Shown here piece by piece: positions 1 to 11,963 of a DNA stretch of 64,000 nt; within the stretch, counting starts at the first letter, position 1; each line of letters starts with the position of its first letter. The notes beneath the pieces are model-generated. The model ran no database searches and was not told the origin of the DNA. It saw only the letters and a program-made list of their open reading frames with translations. Source of the stretch: Eucalyptus grandis (taxonomy: Eukaryota; Streptophyta; Magnoliopsida; Myrtales; Myrtaceae); the NCBI RefSeq assembly GCF_016545825.1, contig NC_052620.1:16988001-17052000 (forward strand). Reading direction: 5' to 3'. The translations under genes were made by a program, and so were the position numbers.

Positions 1-1220
1 CTCCTTGGTGGAAGCACGATAGTCTTGTCGAAAGTAAAAGTGTCGGCTAATCATGAAACCAAATGATTTAGAATCAGTGCACCATAGTCGGTAAGTTTTG
101 TCTTACGTGCATAATCTAAAGAAATTTACTTATTTGCTCCCGACTAAAGTGTACCACCATCTAGAATATCTCAATACTTGAAATCAAGAATAATGCACAA
201 GTTTCCCCCAATCAACTACTTCATGAGTCTCACACTCAATAGAAGTTTACGGAGATTGATTTGTCAGGTTCTTGGGCATGTTCACTGTCTCTGCCTTGAA
301 TTCCTTGCCCAAACTAGCACGTGAGAGCATACACCAAGCTCTCTAAAAAAGAGTTTTGTTACCATTGTGCCATGTCACTTTATCCCTCCATTTTGGCATA
401 ACTTTAGAAGCTTGTTATCATAGAAGTCCATATTATTATTGACAGGGATGGTCGGATCCAGGATGGGTTGTTCTAACCCTAGAACCTAAAATTGAACTAG
501 ATAGGGTCGATTCTCAATTTGTAAAACTAAGAATTGGCCCATGTGGTCCCGGATAAGACCAACTGGTCTGAGCCGATCTAGGAACCAGCTATGATGATTT
601 GTAAATTGCCCTTTTCCATCCACTTAATGGCATTTTAGTAATAAAACTTGTGAACTTTATGAATTAGGTGAGATGGGAGAGCCAAATCAAAGATTTCCTT
701 CAGTAGCAAAAGAAATGGGAGAGCAAGTCTATAGTTGGGCCCCGCGTTGCTTTTGGATTGTAGACTCATTCGCCCATCTCTTTCTCTTGTTTTGGGAACG
801 TGGTTTGTTTTACCCTTAATCCAAGATCAACTTGAACATATGTAGTGTCAATTAAGGGCACTAATTACGCATCTTTAGTCAAGGTGGTTCTTCTATAAGT
901 AAGCAAGTGAAGGGTGAGGTCACGGATTACAAAATGGAGAGCCCAAAAGATTGAATATTTACTCTTTAAGAGAATAAGAATTATTATTTAAAAAAAAAAA
1001 AAGCATATCGGTCCGATCCGCCAGTCTAGGTGGTTTAAGCCATATCGGCTATTATTGATTCTTAATTTTTGGAACCAAGAATTGCGTAGAACTGATCGGT
1101 ACCACTAATTGCTGGCTCTTAAAAAAGTTCATCTTCTTTCTTAAATGCTTCTAACCGATTCTTCTGACTTGTGCTTGAGGAAATGCACCTAGACCTTTCT
1201 CAATAAAACTCGATTGACCA
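1..1220. other. Non-genic, repeat-like flank
   Basis: No open frame here resembles a protein I recognise. The stretch around 450-1130, with its 'ggaacc' and 'gaccggtc'-like words, resembles the dispersed repeat seen again near 43040-43260 and 44850-44960. An A-tract lies at about 990-1001. The MATE unit array begins inside its repeated intron at about 1221. Confidence 0.5.
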
Positions 1221-1385
1221 TCCCCTCCCGCGGTCGATGGGCTGTGGGTGGCAATCCTACGGTGGTGGTCGGCGGTCAGGTGGCGGTCGTGCGGCGGTCG
1301 TGCGACGATCATGCCACGATATTAAAGAGATATGATAATTGGATGGTTACTATATGTAACTTATAGCAACTTTGTCATGAGCAAG

Positions 1386-2493
1386 TCTAGTGGAGTTTGC
1401 AGCTACAGGATATTCTATATTTTTATTTAATCAAGCCGTGAACATTTTTACATTTCCTTTGGCCACTGTAATAGCTTCACTTGTCGCCAAAGACAAAACT
1501 CTTGGAAAAACATGTGCCAACCTAGCAAGAGATGAAAGTATCAAGACATGCTCAACTAAAGGGATATAAATAGAAGAGTCGACGTATTATGATGAAAGTG
1601 ATTTATCTTTGGAGATAGATGGCCAATCCTATCTTGTTAGCGACGATGAAATCATAGAAATAAAAGAGCCATCTCATCTTGTTAGTGACGATGAAATCAT
1701 AGAAATAGAAGAGCCAAGGCTTGATGATGAAATCGTTCCAGCAGAAGGTACGTTTCAATCTCATCTTATTAGTTTCACCATTTAATCAAAAGGCTTCGCA
1801 AGATGTCGGTTTTTTAATGACCGTATTTTTGGATGACTAGATTTTACGGTACTTACATGTAGTAAGGAAAAAGAATATATCTCTTCCCCATCTACTTCAC
1901 TAGTAGTTGCCGGGATCCTTGGCGTTTTGCTACCATTATCTCTAGCATTTGGTGCCACAAGCTTCTTTTCTTTTATGGGCGTAAAATCTGTAAGTGTCTT
2001 TCTTCTAGATATAATTGTTGGATTGCCTTGACATTACATTAACTAATTGTAGCTATTGCTTGTTTGGATAAGCTCCCATACAAACCTCAACTAGGAGCTA
2101 CTTGCAATTGAGATCTATTGGAGCTCCTACTATTCTCCTTTATAATGCTATGCAAGGCGTGTTTCGAGACTTCAAGGATACTAGAACTCCTCTTTATGCC
2201 ACTGGTATGAGAGATAATATTCTTATTCTTCCTCATAAGTTATTTTTCCAATTGTTATGACAAAATGGTAAGTTTGCATTTGGTAAATTTTTCCAACCGC
2301 CGCATGACCGCCCCCTCCCGCAACCGGTGGGTTGTGGGTGGAAATCCTACGGTGGTGGTTGGCGGTGTGGTGGTCATGCGGCGATCGTGCGACAGTCGTG
2401 CGGCCGTCATGCGTTGATCGTGCAATGATATTCAAGAGATATGATAATTGGATGGTTACTATATGTAACTTATAACAACTTTATCATGGGCAG
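1386..2493 (+). pseudogene. MATE cassette unit 1 (damaged)
   Basis: Exon a runs 1386-1747, b 1841-1989, c about 2073-2204. The exon a acceptor reads 'gcaag' instead of 'gcag', moving the AG by one base. A TAA stop follows 'CSTKGI' at about 1567. The exon c acceptor has also slipped ('ataag'). Exon a holds two copies of the acidic 'SDDEIIEIEEP' motif. The exon b splice sites look intact. Confidence 0.8.
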
Positions 2494-3571
2494 GTCTAGT
2501 GGAGTTTGCATTTATAGGATATTCCATCTTTTTATTTAATCAAGCCGTAACCATTTTTACATTCCCTTTGGCCACTGTAACAGCTTCACTTGTCACCAAA
2601 GACAAAACTCTTGGAAAAACATGTGCCAACCTAGCAAGAGATGAAAGCATCAAGACATGCTCAACTGAGGAGATAGAAATGGAAGAGTCGACCCATGATG
2701 ATGAAGGTGATTTATCTCTAAACATAGATGGCCAATCTCATCTTGTTAGAGACGATAAAATCATAGAAATAGAAGAGCCATCTCATTTTATTAGCGATGA
2801 TGAAATCATAGAAATAGAAAAGTCAAGGCTTGATGATGAAATCGTTCTAGTAGAAGGTACGTTTCAATCTCATCTTATTAATTTCACCATTTAATCAAAA
2901 GACTTGGCAAGATGTTAGTTCTTTAATGATCGTTGTTTTTGGATGACTAGATTTTACGGCAACTACATGATCTAAGGAAATGGAATATATCTCTTCCCCC
3001 ATTTACTTCACTAGTAGTTGTCCGGATTCTTGGCGTTTTGCTACCATTATCTCTAGCATTTGGTGCTAAACGCTTCTTTGCTTTTATGGGTGTAAGATTT
3101 GTAAGTGTCTTTCTTCTAGATATAATTGTTGGATTGCTTTGACACTACATTGACTAATTGGAGCTGTTGCTTATTTGGATAGGCTCCCATAGAAACCTCA
3201 GCTAGGAGCTACTTGCGATTGAGATCCATTGGGGCTCCTACTATTCTCCTTTCTAATGCTATGCAAGGCGTGTTTCGAGGATTCAAGGATGCTAGAACTC
3301 TTCTTTATGCCACTAGTCTTATTCTTACTCATAAGTTATTTTTTCAGCCATTGTGATAAAATAGTAAATTTGCATTTGGTAAATTTTTCCAACAGCCGCA
3401 TGACCGCCCCCTCCCGCGGTCGGTGGGCTATGGGTGGCAATCCTACGGCGGCGGTCAGCAGTCGTGCGACGGTCGTGCGGCGGTTGTTCGACGATCATGT
3501 GGCAATATTCAAGAGATATGATAATTGGATGGTTACTATATTTAACTTATAACAACTTTGTCATGGGCAAG
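2494..3571 (+). pseudogene. MATE cassette unit 2 (damaged)
   Basis: Exon a (2494-2856) is open, with a good 'gggcag' acceptor and GTACGT donor. Exon b (2951-3100) is one base too long and has an in-frame TGA soon after its start ('ACATGATCT'). Exon c begins at 3183. Its usual donor (GGTATGAG) has been deleted near 3315, so the end of the cassette cannot splice normally. Confidence 0.8.
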
Positions 3572-4632
3572 TCCAGTGGAGTTTGCAGCTGCAGGATATT
3601 ATATCTTTTTATTTAATCAAGCCGTAAATATTTTTACATTCCCTTTGGCCATTGTAACGGCTTCACTTGTCGCCAAAGACAAAACTCTTGGAAAAACATG
3701 TGCCAACCTAGCAAGAGATGAAAGTATCAAGACATGCTCCATTGAAGAGATAGAAATGGAAGAGTCGACGCATGATGATGAAAGTGATTTATCTCTAGAG
3801 ATAGATGGCCAATCTCATCTTATTAGCAACGATGAAATCATAGAAATAGAAGAGCCAAAACTTGATATTCCAGCAAAAGGTACGTTCCAATCTTATCTTA
3901 TTAGTTTCACCATTTCATCAAAAGACTTGGCAATATGTCAGTTCTTTAATGACCGTACTTTTAGATGACCAGATTTTACGGCAACTACATGTAGTAAGGA
4001 AATGGAATATATCTCTTCCCCATCTACTTCACTAGTAGTTGTCGGGATCCTTGGCGTTTTGCTACCATTATCTCTAGCATTTGGTGCTAAAACCTTCTTT
4101 GCTTTTATGGGCGTTAGATCTGTAAGTGTCTCCCTTCTAGATATAATTGTTGGATTGCCTTGACACTACATTGACTAATTGCAGCTGTTGCTTGTTTGGA
4201 TAGGCTCCAATACAAATCTTAGCTAGAAGCTACTTTCGATTGAGATCCATTGGGGCTCCTGCTATTCTCCTTTCTAATGATATGCAAGGTGTGTTTCGAG
4301 GATTCAAGGATACTAGAACTCCTTTTTATGCTATTGGTATGAGAAATAATATTCTTACTCTTCCTCATAAGTTATTTTTCCAGCTATTGTGACAAAATGA
4401 TAAATTTGCATTTGGTATATTTTTTCAACCGCCGCATGACCGCCCCCTCCCGTGGTCGGTGGGTTATGGGCGGCAATTCTACGGTGGCAATCGTGCGGCG
4501 ATCGTGCGGCATTCGTGCGACGATCGTGCGGCATTTGTGCGGCGGTCGTGTGACGATTGTGCGACGATATTTAAGAGATATGATAATTGGATGGTTACTA
4601 TATATAACTTATAGCAACTTTGTCGTGGTCAG
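3572..4632 (+). pseudogene. MATE cassette unit 3 (best preserved b and c)
   Basis: Exons b (3973-4121) and c (4204-4336) are open, have canonical splice signals ('ccag', GTAAGT; 'atag', GTATGAG) and fit the family phases. Exon a (about 3572-3879) is open, but its acceptor is 'gcaag', one base displaced, which would shift the frame. The acidic loop is shorter here (one motif). With unit 4 this forms the first clear 2.13 kb dimer. Confidence 0.8.
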
Positions 4633-5696
4633 ATCTAGTGGAGTTTGTAGCTATAGGATATTACATCTTTTTATTTAATCATGTGAACATTTTTACATTC
4701 TCTTTGGTCATTGTAACAGCTTCACTTGTCGCCAAAGATGAAAGTCTTGGAAAAACATGTGCTAAGCTAGCAAGAGATGAAAGCATCAAGACATGCTCAA
4801 CTGAGGAGATAGAAATAGAAGAGTTGATGCATGATGATGAAAGTGATTTATCTTTAGAGATAGATGGCCAATCCCATCTTGTTAGTGACGATGATATTAT
4901 AAAAATAGAAGAGCCATCTTATCTTGTTAGCGACAATGAAATCATAGAAATAGAAGAGCCAATGGTTGATGATGAAATCGTTCTAGCAGAAGGTACGTTC
5001 CAATCTCATCTTATTAGTTTCACCATTTAATCAAAAGACTTGGCAAGATGTCAGTTGTTTAATTATCGTATTTTTGGATGACTAGATTTTATGATAACTA
5101 CATGCAACAAGGAAAGGGAATATATCTCTTCCCCATCAACTTCACTAGTAGTTGTTGGGATTCTTAGCATTTTATTACCATTATCTCTAGCATTTGGTGC
5201 TAAACGCTTATTTGCTTTTGTGGATGTAAGATCTGTAAGTGTCTTCTTTCTAGATAAAATTGTTGGATTGCTTTGACACTACATTAACTAATTACAGCTG
5301 TTGCTTGTTTGGATATGCTTCCAGACAAACCTCATCTAAAAGTTACTTGCGATTGAGATCCATTGGGGCTCTGCTATTCTCATTTCTAATGCTATGCAAG
5401 GCGGGTTTCGAGGATTCAAGGATACTAGAACTCCTCTTTATGCCAGTGGTTTGAGAGATAATATTTTTACTCTTCCTCATAAGTTATTTTTCAGCTAATG
5501 GTAAATTTGCATTTGGTAAATTTTTTCAACTGCCGCATGACCACCCCCTCCCACAACCGATGGGCGTTGGGCAGCAATCCTATGGCGGCGGTCAACGGTT
5601 GTGCGGTGGTCGTGCACCAATCGTGCGACAATATTCAAGAGATATGATAATTTGATGATTACTATATGTAACTTATAGCAACTTTGTCATGAGCAG
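4633..5696 (+). pseudogene. MATE cassette unit 4 (type B)
   Basis: Exon a (4633-4992) is open. Relative to type A it lacks one codon ('FNHVNIF' for 'FNQAVNIF') and has two acidic motifs ending 'SDNEIIEIEEP'. Exon b (5086-5234) is open with a good acceptor. The exon c acceptor AG has become AT ('ggatatgc'), and one C is missing in the 'GGGGCTC' stretch, so exon c (to 5448) is frameshifted. Confidence 0.8.
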
Positions 5697-6717
5697 GTCT
5701 AGTGGAATTTGCAGCTGCAGGATATTTTATCTTTTTATTTAATCAAGCCATGAACATTTTTATGTTCCCTTTCACCACTGTAACAGCTTCACTTGTCGCC
5801 AAGACAAAACTCATGGAAAAACATGTGCCAACCTAACAAGAGATGAAAGTATCAAGACATGCTCCATTGAAGAGATAGAAATGGAAGAGTTAACGCATGA
5901 TGATGAAAGTGATTTATCTCTAGAAATAGATGGCCAATCTCATCTTGTTAGCGACAATGAAATTATAGAAATAGAAGAGCCAAGGCTTGATGATGAAATC
6001 GTTCTAGCAGAAGGTACGTTCCAATCTCATCTTATTAGTTTCACAATTTAATCAAAAGACTTGGCAAGATGTCAGTTGTTTAATGATCGTATTTTTGGAT
6101 GACGAGATTTTATGATAACTATATGTAACAAGGAAAGGGAATATATCTCTTCCCCATCAACTTCACTAGTAGTTGTTGGGATTCTTAGCATTTTATTACC
6201 ATTATCTCTAGCATTTGGTGCTAAACGATTATTTGCTTTTGTGGATGTAAGATCTGTAAGTGTCTTCTTTCTAGATAAAATTGTTGGATTGCTTTGACAC
6301 TACATTAACTAATTGCAACTGTTGCTTGTTTGGATATGCTTCCGAGACAAACCTCGGCTAAAAGTTACTTGCGATTGAGATCCATTGGGGCTCTGCTATT
6401 CTCATTTCTAATGCTATGCAAGGCGTGTTTCGAGGATTCAAGGATACTAGAACTCCTCTTTATACCACTGGTTTGAGAGATAATATTTTTACTCTTCCTC
6501 ATAAGTTATTTTTCAGCTAATGGTAAATTTGCATTTGGTAAATTTTTCAACTGCCGCATGACCACCCCCTCCCACGACCGATGGGCATTGGGCGGCAATC
6601 CTATGGCGGCGGCCGACAGTCGTGCAGTGTTCGTGCACCGATCGTGCGACAATATTCAAGAGATATGATAATTTGATGATTACTATATGTAACTTATAGT
6701 AACTTTGTCATGAGCAG
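5697..6717 (+). pseudogene. MATE cassette unit 5 (A/B mosaic)
   Basis: Exon a (5697-6013) is of type A but has lost one A near 5801 ('GCCAAGAC' for 'GCCAAAGAC'), a frameshift; its length of 317 nt is one short of the family 318. Exons b (6107-6255) and c (to 6470) are of type B, and exon c lacks its acceptor AG. The A-then-B composition within one unit suggests recombination or gene conversion between unit types. Confidence 0.8.
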
Positions 6718-7788
6718 GTCCAATGGAATTTGCAGTTGCAGGATATTCTATCTTTTTATTTAATCAAGCCGTGAACATTTTTATGTTCCCTTTCGCCACT
6801 GTAACAGCTTCACTTGTCGCCAAAGACAAAACTCTTGGAAAAACATGTGCCAACCTAGCAAGAGATGAAAGTATCAAGACATGCTCCATTGAAGAGATAG
6901 AAATGGAAGAGTTAACGCATGATGATGAAAGTGATTTATCTCTAGAGATAGATGGCCAATCTCATCTTGTTAGCGACGATGAAATTATAGAAATAGAAGA
7001 GCCAAGGCTTGATGATGAAATCGTTCCAGCAGAAGGTACGTTCCAATCTCATCTTATTAGTTTCACAATTTAATCAAAAGACTTGGCAAGATATCAGTTC
7101 TTTAATGATCGTATTTTTGGATGACCAAATTTTACGGCAACTACATGTAGTAAGGAAATGGAATATATCTCTTCCCCATCTACTTCACTAGTAGTTACCG
7201 GGATCCTTGGCGTTTTGCTACTATTATCTCTAGCATTTGGTGCTAAAACCTTCTTTGCTTTTATGGGCGTTAGATCTGTAAGTGTCTCCCTTCTAGATAT
7301 AATTGTTGGATTGCCTTGACACTACATTGACTAATTGCAACTGTTGCTTGTTTAGATAGGCTCCAGTACAAACCTTAGCTAGAAGCTACTTGCGATTGAG
7401 ATCCATTGGGGCTCCTGCTATTCTCCTTTCTAATGCTATGCAAGGTGTGTTTCGAGGATTCAAGGATACTAGAACTCCTCTTTATGCTATTGGTATGAGA
7501 GATAATATTCTTACTCTTCCTCATAAGTTATTTTTCTAGCTATTGTGACAAAATGATAAATTTGCATTTGGTATATTTTTTCAACCGCCGCATGACCGCC
7601 CCCTCCCTTGGTTGGTGGGTTGTGGGCGGCAATTCTATGGCGGTGGTCGTGCGGCGATCGTGCGGCATTCGTGTGACGATCGTGCGGCATTCGTGCGGCG
7701 GTCGTGTGACGATTGTGCGACGATATTCAAGAGATATGATAATTAGATGGTTACTATATGTAACTTATAGCAACTTTGTCATGGTCAG
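6718..7788 (+). pseudogene. MATE cassette unit 6 (type A)
   Basis: Exon a (6718-7035, 318 nt) is fully open with a good acceptor and donor. The exon b (7129-7277) reading frame is open, but its acceptor is AA instead of AG ('gaccaaat'). Exon c (7360-7492, 133 nt) is open with 'atag' acceptor and GTATGAG donor. Units 6+7 and 8+9 are near-identical 2.13 kb dimers. Confidence 0.82.
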
Positions 7789-8856
7789 GTCTAGTGGAGT
7801 TTGTAGTTGCAGGATATTATATCTTTTTATTTAATCATGTGAACATTTTTACATTCCCTTTGGTCATTGTAACAGCTTCACTTGTCGCCAAAGACAAAAG
7901 TCTTGGAAAAACATGTGCTAAGCTAGCAAGAGATGAAAGCATCAAGACATGCTCAACTGAGGAGATAGAAATAGAAGAGTTGATGCATGATGATGAAAGT
8001 GATTTATCTTTAGAGATAGATGGCCAATCTCATCTTGTTAGTGACGATGATATTATAAAAATAGAAGAGCCATCTTATCTTGTTAGCGACAATGAAATCA
8101 TAGAAATAGAAGAGCCAATGGTTGATGATAAAATCGTTCCAGCATAAGGTACGTTCCAATCTCATCTTATTAGTTTCACAATTTAATCAAAAGACTTGGC
8201 AAGATGTCAGTTGTTTAATGATCGTATTTTTGGATGACTAAATTTTATGATAACTACATGTAACAAGGAAAGGGAATATATCTCTTCCCCATCAACTTCA
8301 CTAGTAGTTGTTAGGATTCTTAGCATTTTATTACCATTATCTCTAGCATTTGGTGCTAAACGATTATTTGCTTTTGTGGATGTAAGATCTGTAAGTGTCT
8401 TCTTTCTAGATAAAATTGTTGGATTGCTTTGACACTACATTAACTAATTGCAATTGTTGCTTGTTTGGATATGCTTCCAGACAAACCTCAGCTAAAAGTT
8501 ACTTGCGATTGAGATCCATTGGGGCTCCTGCTATTCTCATTTCTAATGCTATGCAAGGCGTGTTTCGAGGATTCAAGGATACTAGAACTCCTCTTTATAC
8601 CACTGGTTTGAGAGATAATATTTTTACTCTTTCTCATAAGTTATTTTTTCAGCTAATGGTAAATTTGCATTTGGTAAATTTTTTCAACTGCCGCATGACC
8701 ACCCCCCCTCCCACGACCGATGGGCGTTGGGCGGCAATCCTATGGCGGCGGTCGACAGTCGTGCGGTGGTCGTGCACCGATCGTGCGACAATATTCAAGA
8801 GATATGATAATTTGATGATTACTATATGTAACTTATAGCAACTTTGTCATGAGCAG
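7789..8856 (+). pseudogene. MATE cassette unit 7 (type B)
   Basis: Exon a (7789-8148) ends with an in-frame TAA two codon positions before the donor ('GCATAAG' for 'GCAGAAG', 8145-8147). The exon b (8242-8390) frame is open, but its acceptor is AA. Exon c (to 8605) has the type-B acceptor loss (AT). Confidence 0.82.
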
Positions 8857-9916
8857 GTCCAGTGGAATTTGCAGCTGCAGGATATTCTATCTTTTTATTT
8901 AATCAAGCCATGAACATTTTTATGTTCCCTTTCGCCACTGTAACAGCTTCACTTGTCGCCAAAGACAAAACTCTTGGAAAAACATGTGCCAACCTAACAA
9001 GAGATGAAAGTATCAAGACATGCTCCATTGAAGAGATAGAAATGAAAGAGTTAACGTATGATGATGAAAGTGATTTATCTCTAGAGATAGATGGCCAATC
9101 TCATCTTGTTAGCGACGATGAAATTATAGAAATAGAAGAGCCAAGGCTTGATGATGAAATCGTTCCAGCAGAAGGTACGTTCCAATCTCATCTTATTAGT
9201 TTCACAATTTAATCAAAAGACTTGGCAATATGTCAGTTCTTTAATGATCGTATTTTTGGATGACCAAATTTTACGGCAACTACATGTAGTAAGGAAATGG
9301 AATATATCTCTTCCCCATCTACTTCACTAGTAGTTACCGGGATCCTTGGCGTTTTGCTACCATTATCTCTAGCATTTGGTGCTAAAACCTTCTTTGCTTT
9401 TATGGGCGTTAGATGCGTAAGTGTCTCCCTTCTAGATATAATTGTTGGATTGCCTTGACACTACATTGACTAATTGCAACTGTTGCTTGTTTAGATAGGC
9501 TCCAATACAAACCTTAGCTAGAAGCTACTTGCGATTGAGATCCATTGGGGCTCCTTCTATTCTCCTTTCTAATGCTATGCAAGGTGTGTTTCGAGGATTC
9601 AAGGATACTAGAACTCCTCTTTATGCTATTGGTATGAGAGATAATATTCTTACTCTTCCTCATAAGTTATTTTTCCAGCTATTGTGACAAAATGATAAAT
9701 TTGCATTTGGTATATTTTTTCAACCGCCGCATGACCGCCCCCTCCCTTGGTCAGTGGGTTGTGGGTGGCAATTCTACGGTGGCGGTCGTGCGGCATTCGT
9801 GCAACGATCGTGTGGCATTCGTGCGGTGGTCGTGTGACGATTGTGCGACAATATTCAAGAGATATGATAATTAGATGGTTACTATATGTAACTTATAGCA
9901 ACTTTGTCATGGTTAG
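8857..9916 (+). pseudogene. MATE cassette unit 8 (type A)
   Basis: Exon a (8857-9174) is open and spliceable. Exon b (9268-9416) has the AA acceptor shared with unit 6 and ends 'RC' rather than 'RS' before GTAAGT. Exon c (9499-9631) is open with good splice sites. It is clearly a recent duplicate of unit 6. Confidence 0.82.
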
Positions 9917-10984
9917 GTTTAGTGGAGTTTGTAGCTGCAGGATATCATATCTTTTTATTTAATCATGTGAACATTTTTACATTCCCTTTGGTCATTGTAA
10001 CAGCTTCACTTGTCGCCAAAGACAAAAGTCTTGGAAAAACATGTGCTAAGCTAGCAAGAGATGAAAGCATCAAGACATGCTCAAGCGAGGAGATAGAAAT
10101 AGAAGAGTTGATGCATGATGATGAAAGTGATTTATCTTTAGAGATAGATGGCCAATCTCATCTTGTTAGTGACGATGATATTATAAAAATAGAAGAGCCA
10201 TCTTATCTTGTTAGCGACAATGAAATCATAGAAATAGAAGAGCCAATGGTTGATGATGAAATCGTTCTAGCAGAAGGTACGTTCCAATCTCATCTTATTA
10301 GTTTCACAATTTAATCAAAAGACTTGGCAAGATGTCAGTTGTTTAATTATCGTATTTTTGGATGACCAGATTTTATGATAACTACATGTAACAAGGAAAG
10401 GGAATATATCTCTTCCCCATCAACTTCACTAGTAATTGTTGGGATTCTTAGCATTTTATTACCATGATCTCTAGCATTTGGTGCTAAAAGCTTATTTGCT
10501 TTTGTGGATGTAAGATCTGTAAGTGTCTTCTTTTTAGATAAAATTGTTGGATTGCTTTGACACTACATTAACTAAGTGCAACTGTTACTTGTTTGGATAT
10601 GCTTCCATACAAACCTCAGCTAAAAATTACTTGCGATTGAGATCCATTGGGGCTCATGCTATTCTCATTTCTAATGCTATGCAAGGCGTGTTTCGAGGAT
10701 TCAAGGATACTAGAACTCCTCTTTATGCCACTGGTTTGAGAGATAATATTTTTACTCTTCCTCATAAGTTATTTTTCCAGCTAATGGTAAATTTGCATTT
10801 GGTAAATTTTTTCAACTGCCGCATGACCACCCCCCTCCCACGACCGATGGGCGTTGGGCGGCAATCCTATGGCGGCGGTCGACAGTCGTGCGGTGGTCGT
10901 GCGCCGATCGTGCGACAATATGCAAGAGATATGATAATTTGATGATTACTATATGTAACTTATAGCAACTTTGTCATGGGCAAG
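9917..10984 (+). pseudogene. MATE cassette unit 9 (type B)
   Basis: Exon a (9917-10276) is open, with 'gttag' acceptor and GTACGT donor. Exon b (10370-10518) has an AG acceptor but a TGA stop where sister copies read TTA ('CCATGATCT', near 10465). Exon c (to 10733) has the type-B acceptor loss. It is a close duplicate of unit 7, without unit 7's TAA. Confidence 0.82.
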
Positions 10985-11963
10985 TCCAGTGGAGTTTGCA
11001 ACTGCATGATATTCTATCTTTTTATTTAATCAAGCTGTGAACATTTTTATGTTCCCTTTCGCCACTGTAACAGCTTCACTTGTCGCCAAAGACAAAACTC
11101 TTGGAAAAACATGTGCCAACCTAGCAAGAGATGAAAGTATCAAGACATGCTCCATTGAAGAGATAGAAATGGAAGAGTTAACGCATGATGATGAAAGTGA
11201 TTTATCTCTAGAAATAAATGGCCAATCTCATCTTATTAGTTTCACAATTTAATCAAAAGACTTGGCAAGATGTCAGTTCTTTAATGATCGTATTTTTGGA
11301 TGACCAAATTTTATGGCAACTACATATAGTAAGGAAAGTGAATATATCTCTTCCCCATCTATTTCACTAGTAGTTGTCGGGATCCTTAGCGTTTTGCTAC
11401 CATTATCTCTAGCATTTGGTGCTAAATGCTTCTTTGCTTTTATGGGCGTAAGATCTGTAAGTATCTTCCTTCTATATATAATTGTTGGATTGCCTTGACA
11501 CTACATTGACTAATTGTAGCTGTTGCTTGTTTAGATAGGCTCCCATACAAACCTCAGCTAAGACCTATTTGCGATTGAGATCCATTGGGGCTTCTGCTAT
11601 TCTCATTTCTAATGCTATGCAAGGTGTGTTTCAAGGATTCAAGAGTACTAGAACTCCTCTTTATGCCACTGGTATGAGAGATAATATTCTTATTCTTCCT
11701 CATACACTATTTTTCCAACTGTTGTGACAAAATGGTAAATTTGCATTTGGTAAATTTTTCCAACCGTCGCATGATCACCCCCTCCTACAGCTGGTGGGCT
11801 ATGGGCGGCAATCCTACGGCGACGGTTGGCGGTCATGCAGCAGTCGTGCGGCGGTCGTGCGACAATCGTGCGGCGGTCATGCGATGATCGTGTGATGATA
11901 TTCAAGAGATATGATAATTGGATGGTTACTATATGTAACTTATAGCGACTTTGTCATAGGCAG
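10985..11963 (+). pseudogene. MATE cassette unit 10 (internal deletion)
   Basis: The exon a acceptor is displaced ('gcaag'), and a GGA-to-TGA change gives a stop near 11008. The acidic loop and the exon a donor have been deleted between two copies of CCAATCTCATCTT (junction near 11230), joining 'GQSH' directly to 'LISFTI'. The exon b equivalent (11308-11456) has an AA acceptor. Exon c (11539-11671) looks spliceable. Confidence 0.82.

Noticed and set aside
4397..10942. Basic open frames starting 'MINLHLVYFFNRRMTAP' or similar before each unit
   Set aside because: They read through the GC-rich minisatellite in the intron after exon c, and differ between units in frame and length.
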